NCBI GenBank assembly: GCA_944390745.1
Contig: CALXQK010000010.1
Span: forward strand, 104,144 to 168,143
Direction: 5' to 3'
DNA from: an uncultured Duodenibacillus sp.
GTDB lineage: Bacteria; Pseudomonadota; Gammaproteobacteria; Burkholderiales; Burkholderiaceae_F
DNA: 64,000 nt
Below the pieces are notes generated by a model that was not told where the DNA came from, did not search any database, and saw nothing but the letters and a program-made list of their open reading frames with translations. A program made the translations under genes and the position numbers. Of the stretch, positions 63,085-64,000 are shown one piece after another (position 1 is the first letter of the stretch; each line of letters starts with the position of its first letter).

Positions 63085-63777
63085 TTATGCAGCCTCCCTA
63101 GACAAGCTCTGAGGCTGCGGCCAATTGATTACGTCGTCGCAATCGAAGCCCGCACGGACCAGCTCCGCAGAACCGTTTTGCAGGGATCTCCAATGCGGAT
63201 CTGCCATGAGCCGCTTGTATTGCCTCTGATCTGCAATCTGCCAATGCTCTTGGCTTCACGCTTCCTGCACTTTGGGGTTAAATGCGCCCATGGTCTTGTC
63301 CAGAGCTGCGATTTGCCTGCCTGCCCGGCTGACACTGATGCCCTTTTCATCGTATTGGATTTGGACCTTCAGCCCGATAAGTGCGTCATCAAGACGGAAG
63401 TTCTGGTTGTCGACTCGGATAAGACCATCCCTGCCTACCTTCCAGGTCTTGAAAAACACGCCGGCAATGCAATGCTTGTCATTGCTTCGCAACGCTTGTT
63501 TTTCCAATGCCCAACGCTCTGCCGGCGTGTCCGAGCCACTAAACAGCGTATTAAGCCTCCGTTGGTCGGACTCCGTCCGGAACCAAGTCTCAAGCCAAAT
63601 ATTCCAAGAGGCGAGATCAGGTTTGTCGATGCCTACCACGGCATTGTTCTTGACGTACTTGACTCCAGACTCGACCTTGCCTTTGGACTGAGGGTGCTGC
63701 AATGCATTGGCATTCTGAAACCTTCTGTTGATACATGGCTTATAGCTGTGTTCGTTTTGGGATTCAAAATTCCGCAA
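63085..63777 (-). pseudogene. istA, IS21-family transposase fragment (5'-truncated, internal stop)
   Basis: Only the C-terminal part of IstA remains, beginning just before HPQSKGKVESGVKYVKNN, the end of the rve/DDE catalytic domain; roughly 300 N-terminal residues, including the first two catalytic acids, are absent. The frame reaches a TGA at 63256-63258, but the next 56 codons (EHWQIADQRQYKRLMADPHW onward) continue in the same frame as a credible IstA C-terminus ending at TAA 63085-63087, next to istB. The TGA is therefore a nonsense mutation. Confidence 0.85.
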
Positions 63778-63815
63778 CGATGGCCTTAGTTCAACTCCTT
63801 AGGAGGATGAGGATA

Positions 63816-64000
63816 CTAATGAGAACTCAGATGTAAGCCGACGACACCGACAATGCACACGCAGATAAAGAAAATTTGACCCTTGTTGAGGCTTTCATTG
63901 AACAGGAAAGCCCCGGCTATCAGAACGCCAGCAGCTCCGAGTGTTGTCCAGACGGCATACGTGAGTCCTGACGGGAGAGTCTTCATCACCCGTGCGAGAA
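63816..64000 (-). CDS. SMR family efflux protein, partial
   Basis: The last 61 codons of a small multidrug resistance (EmrE/SugE-type) gene run in from beyond the window and stop at TAG 63816-63818. Visible segments MKTLPSGLTYAVWTTLGAAG and QIFFICVCIVGVVGLHL match membrane helices 3 and 4 of the family, including the conserved G-x-G-x-x-G-like helix 3 pattern around AVWTTLGAAG. The C-terminus is complete and the N-terminus lies outside the window. The istA fragment begins about 40 bases beyond its stop. Confidence 0.85.
   Translation of the reverse strand, partial: LARVMKTLPSGLTYAVWTTLGAAGVLIAGAFLFNESLNKGQIFFICVCIVGVVGLHLSSH

Larger units (their letters stand above)
62126..63800 (-). mobile_element. 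Decayed IS21-family element
   Basis: An istA/istB gene pair on the minus strand identifies an IS21-family insertion. The left end is placed at about 62126, where the desulfhydrase homology stops and TGGATACCCTC...AAACGG-CCCCACC-type terminal repeats begin. The opposite end is missing because istA is truncated near 63777, so the right boundary is only approximate. Both genes are broken, so the element cannot move on its own. Confidence 0.8.

Overview
The window is about 64 kb of GC-rich DNA whose gene order is typical of the Burkholderiales (Betaproteobacteria): hfq-hflX-hflK-hflC-hisZ-purA-phosphoribosyltransferase, scpB-rluB-rimP-nusA-infB-rbfA-truB-typA, and a BPSS1780-type membrane gene-thrB-DUF2782 gene divergent from polA. 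The gene content (anaerobe-style accessory genes, a large autotransporter, a molybdate operon, small transporters) suggests a gut member of the Sutterellaceae. That family assignment is inference; no rRNA gene lies in the window.

Layout. 1-7.6 kb: hfq/hflX, the HflKC membrane complex, HisZ, PurA and a phosphoribosyltransferase, all on the + strand. 7.7-9.4 kb (-): an orphan CobT-like protein combining an HExxH metallopeptidase-like region with a VWA domain. 9.76-13.1 kb: a large autotransporter whose seventh codon onward lies in a run of nine G, so it is probably phase-variable. 13.5-16.9 kb: tRNA-Leu, RNase R and RlmB. 17.0-19.1 kb (-): a DUF486 membrane protein and a threonine-synthase-like PLP enzyme paired with RidA. 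19.4-24.1 kb: a complete BMP-type (nucleoside-like) ABC importer. 24.2-28.5 kb: two proteins with lysine/alanine-rich, histone-H1-like tails flanking tRNA-CAU and an RhlE-type helicase. 29.0-29.3 kb: tRNA-Ser and tRNA-Arg. 29.7-41.1 kb: the translation and chromosome block from scpB to typA, with a strong promoter and an attenuator-like hairpin before rimP. 41.2-42.7 kb: a YchJ-family protein and DusA. 42.8-45.8 kb (-): a modA-modD-modC-modB operon.

45.9-53.8 kb holds single-gene or two-gene units: a sulfurtransferase, an EamA transporter, proC, two adjacent nitroreductase-like genes, dinB, a BPSS1780-type membrane protein, thrB and a DUF2782 protein. polA follows at 54.0 kb; its 5' nuclease and polymerase motifs are present but the 3'-5' proofreading residues look lost. 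Then come a META-domain lipoprotein, a ZIP transporter, a DUF1178 protein, a flavin-binding protein, and an AEC transporter next to a D-cysteine-desulfhydrase-like enzyme. The window ends in a decayed IS21-family element (istB with two in-frame stops and a frameshift; istA 5'-truncated with an in-frame TGA) that replaces the C-terminus of the desulfhydrase gene, followed by the 3' part of an SMR efflux gene.

Most of the window is housekeeping. The parts most worth following are the G9 tract in the autotransporter, the loss of PolA proofreading residues, the H1-like tails, the rimP leader, the CobT-like metallopeptidase/VWA protein, and an orphan minus-strand terminator near 57.5 kb.
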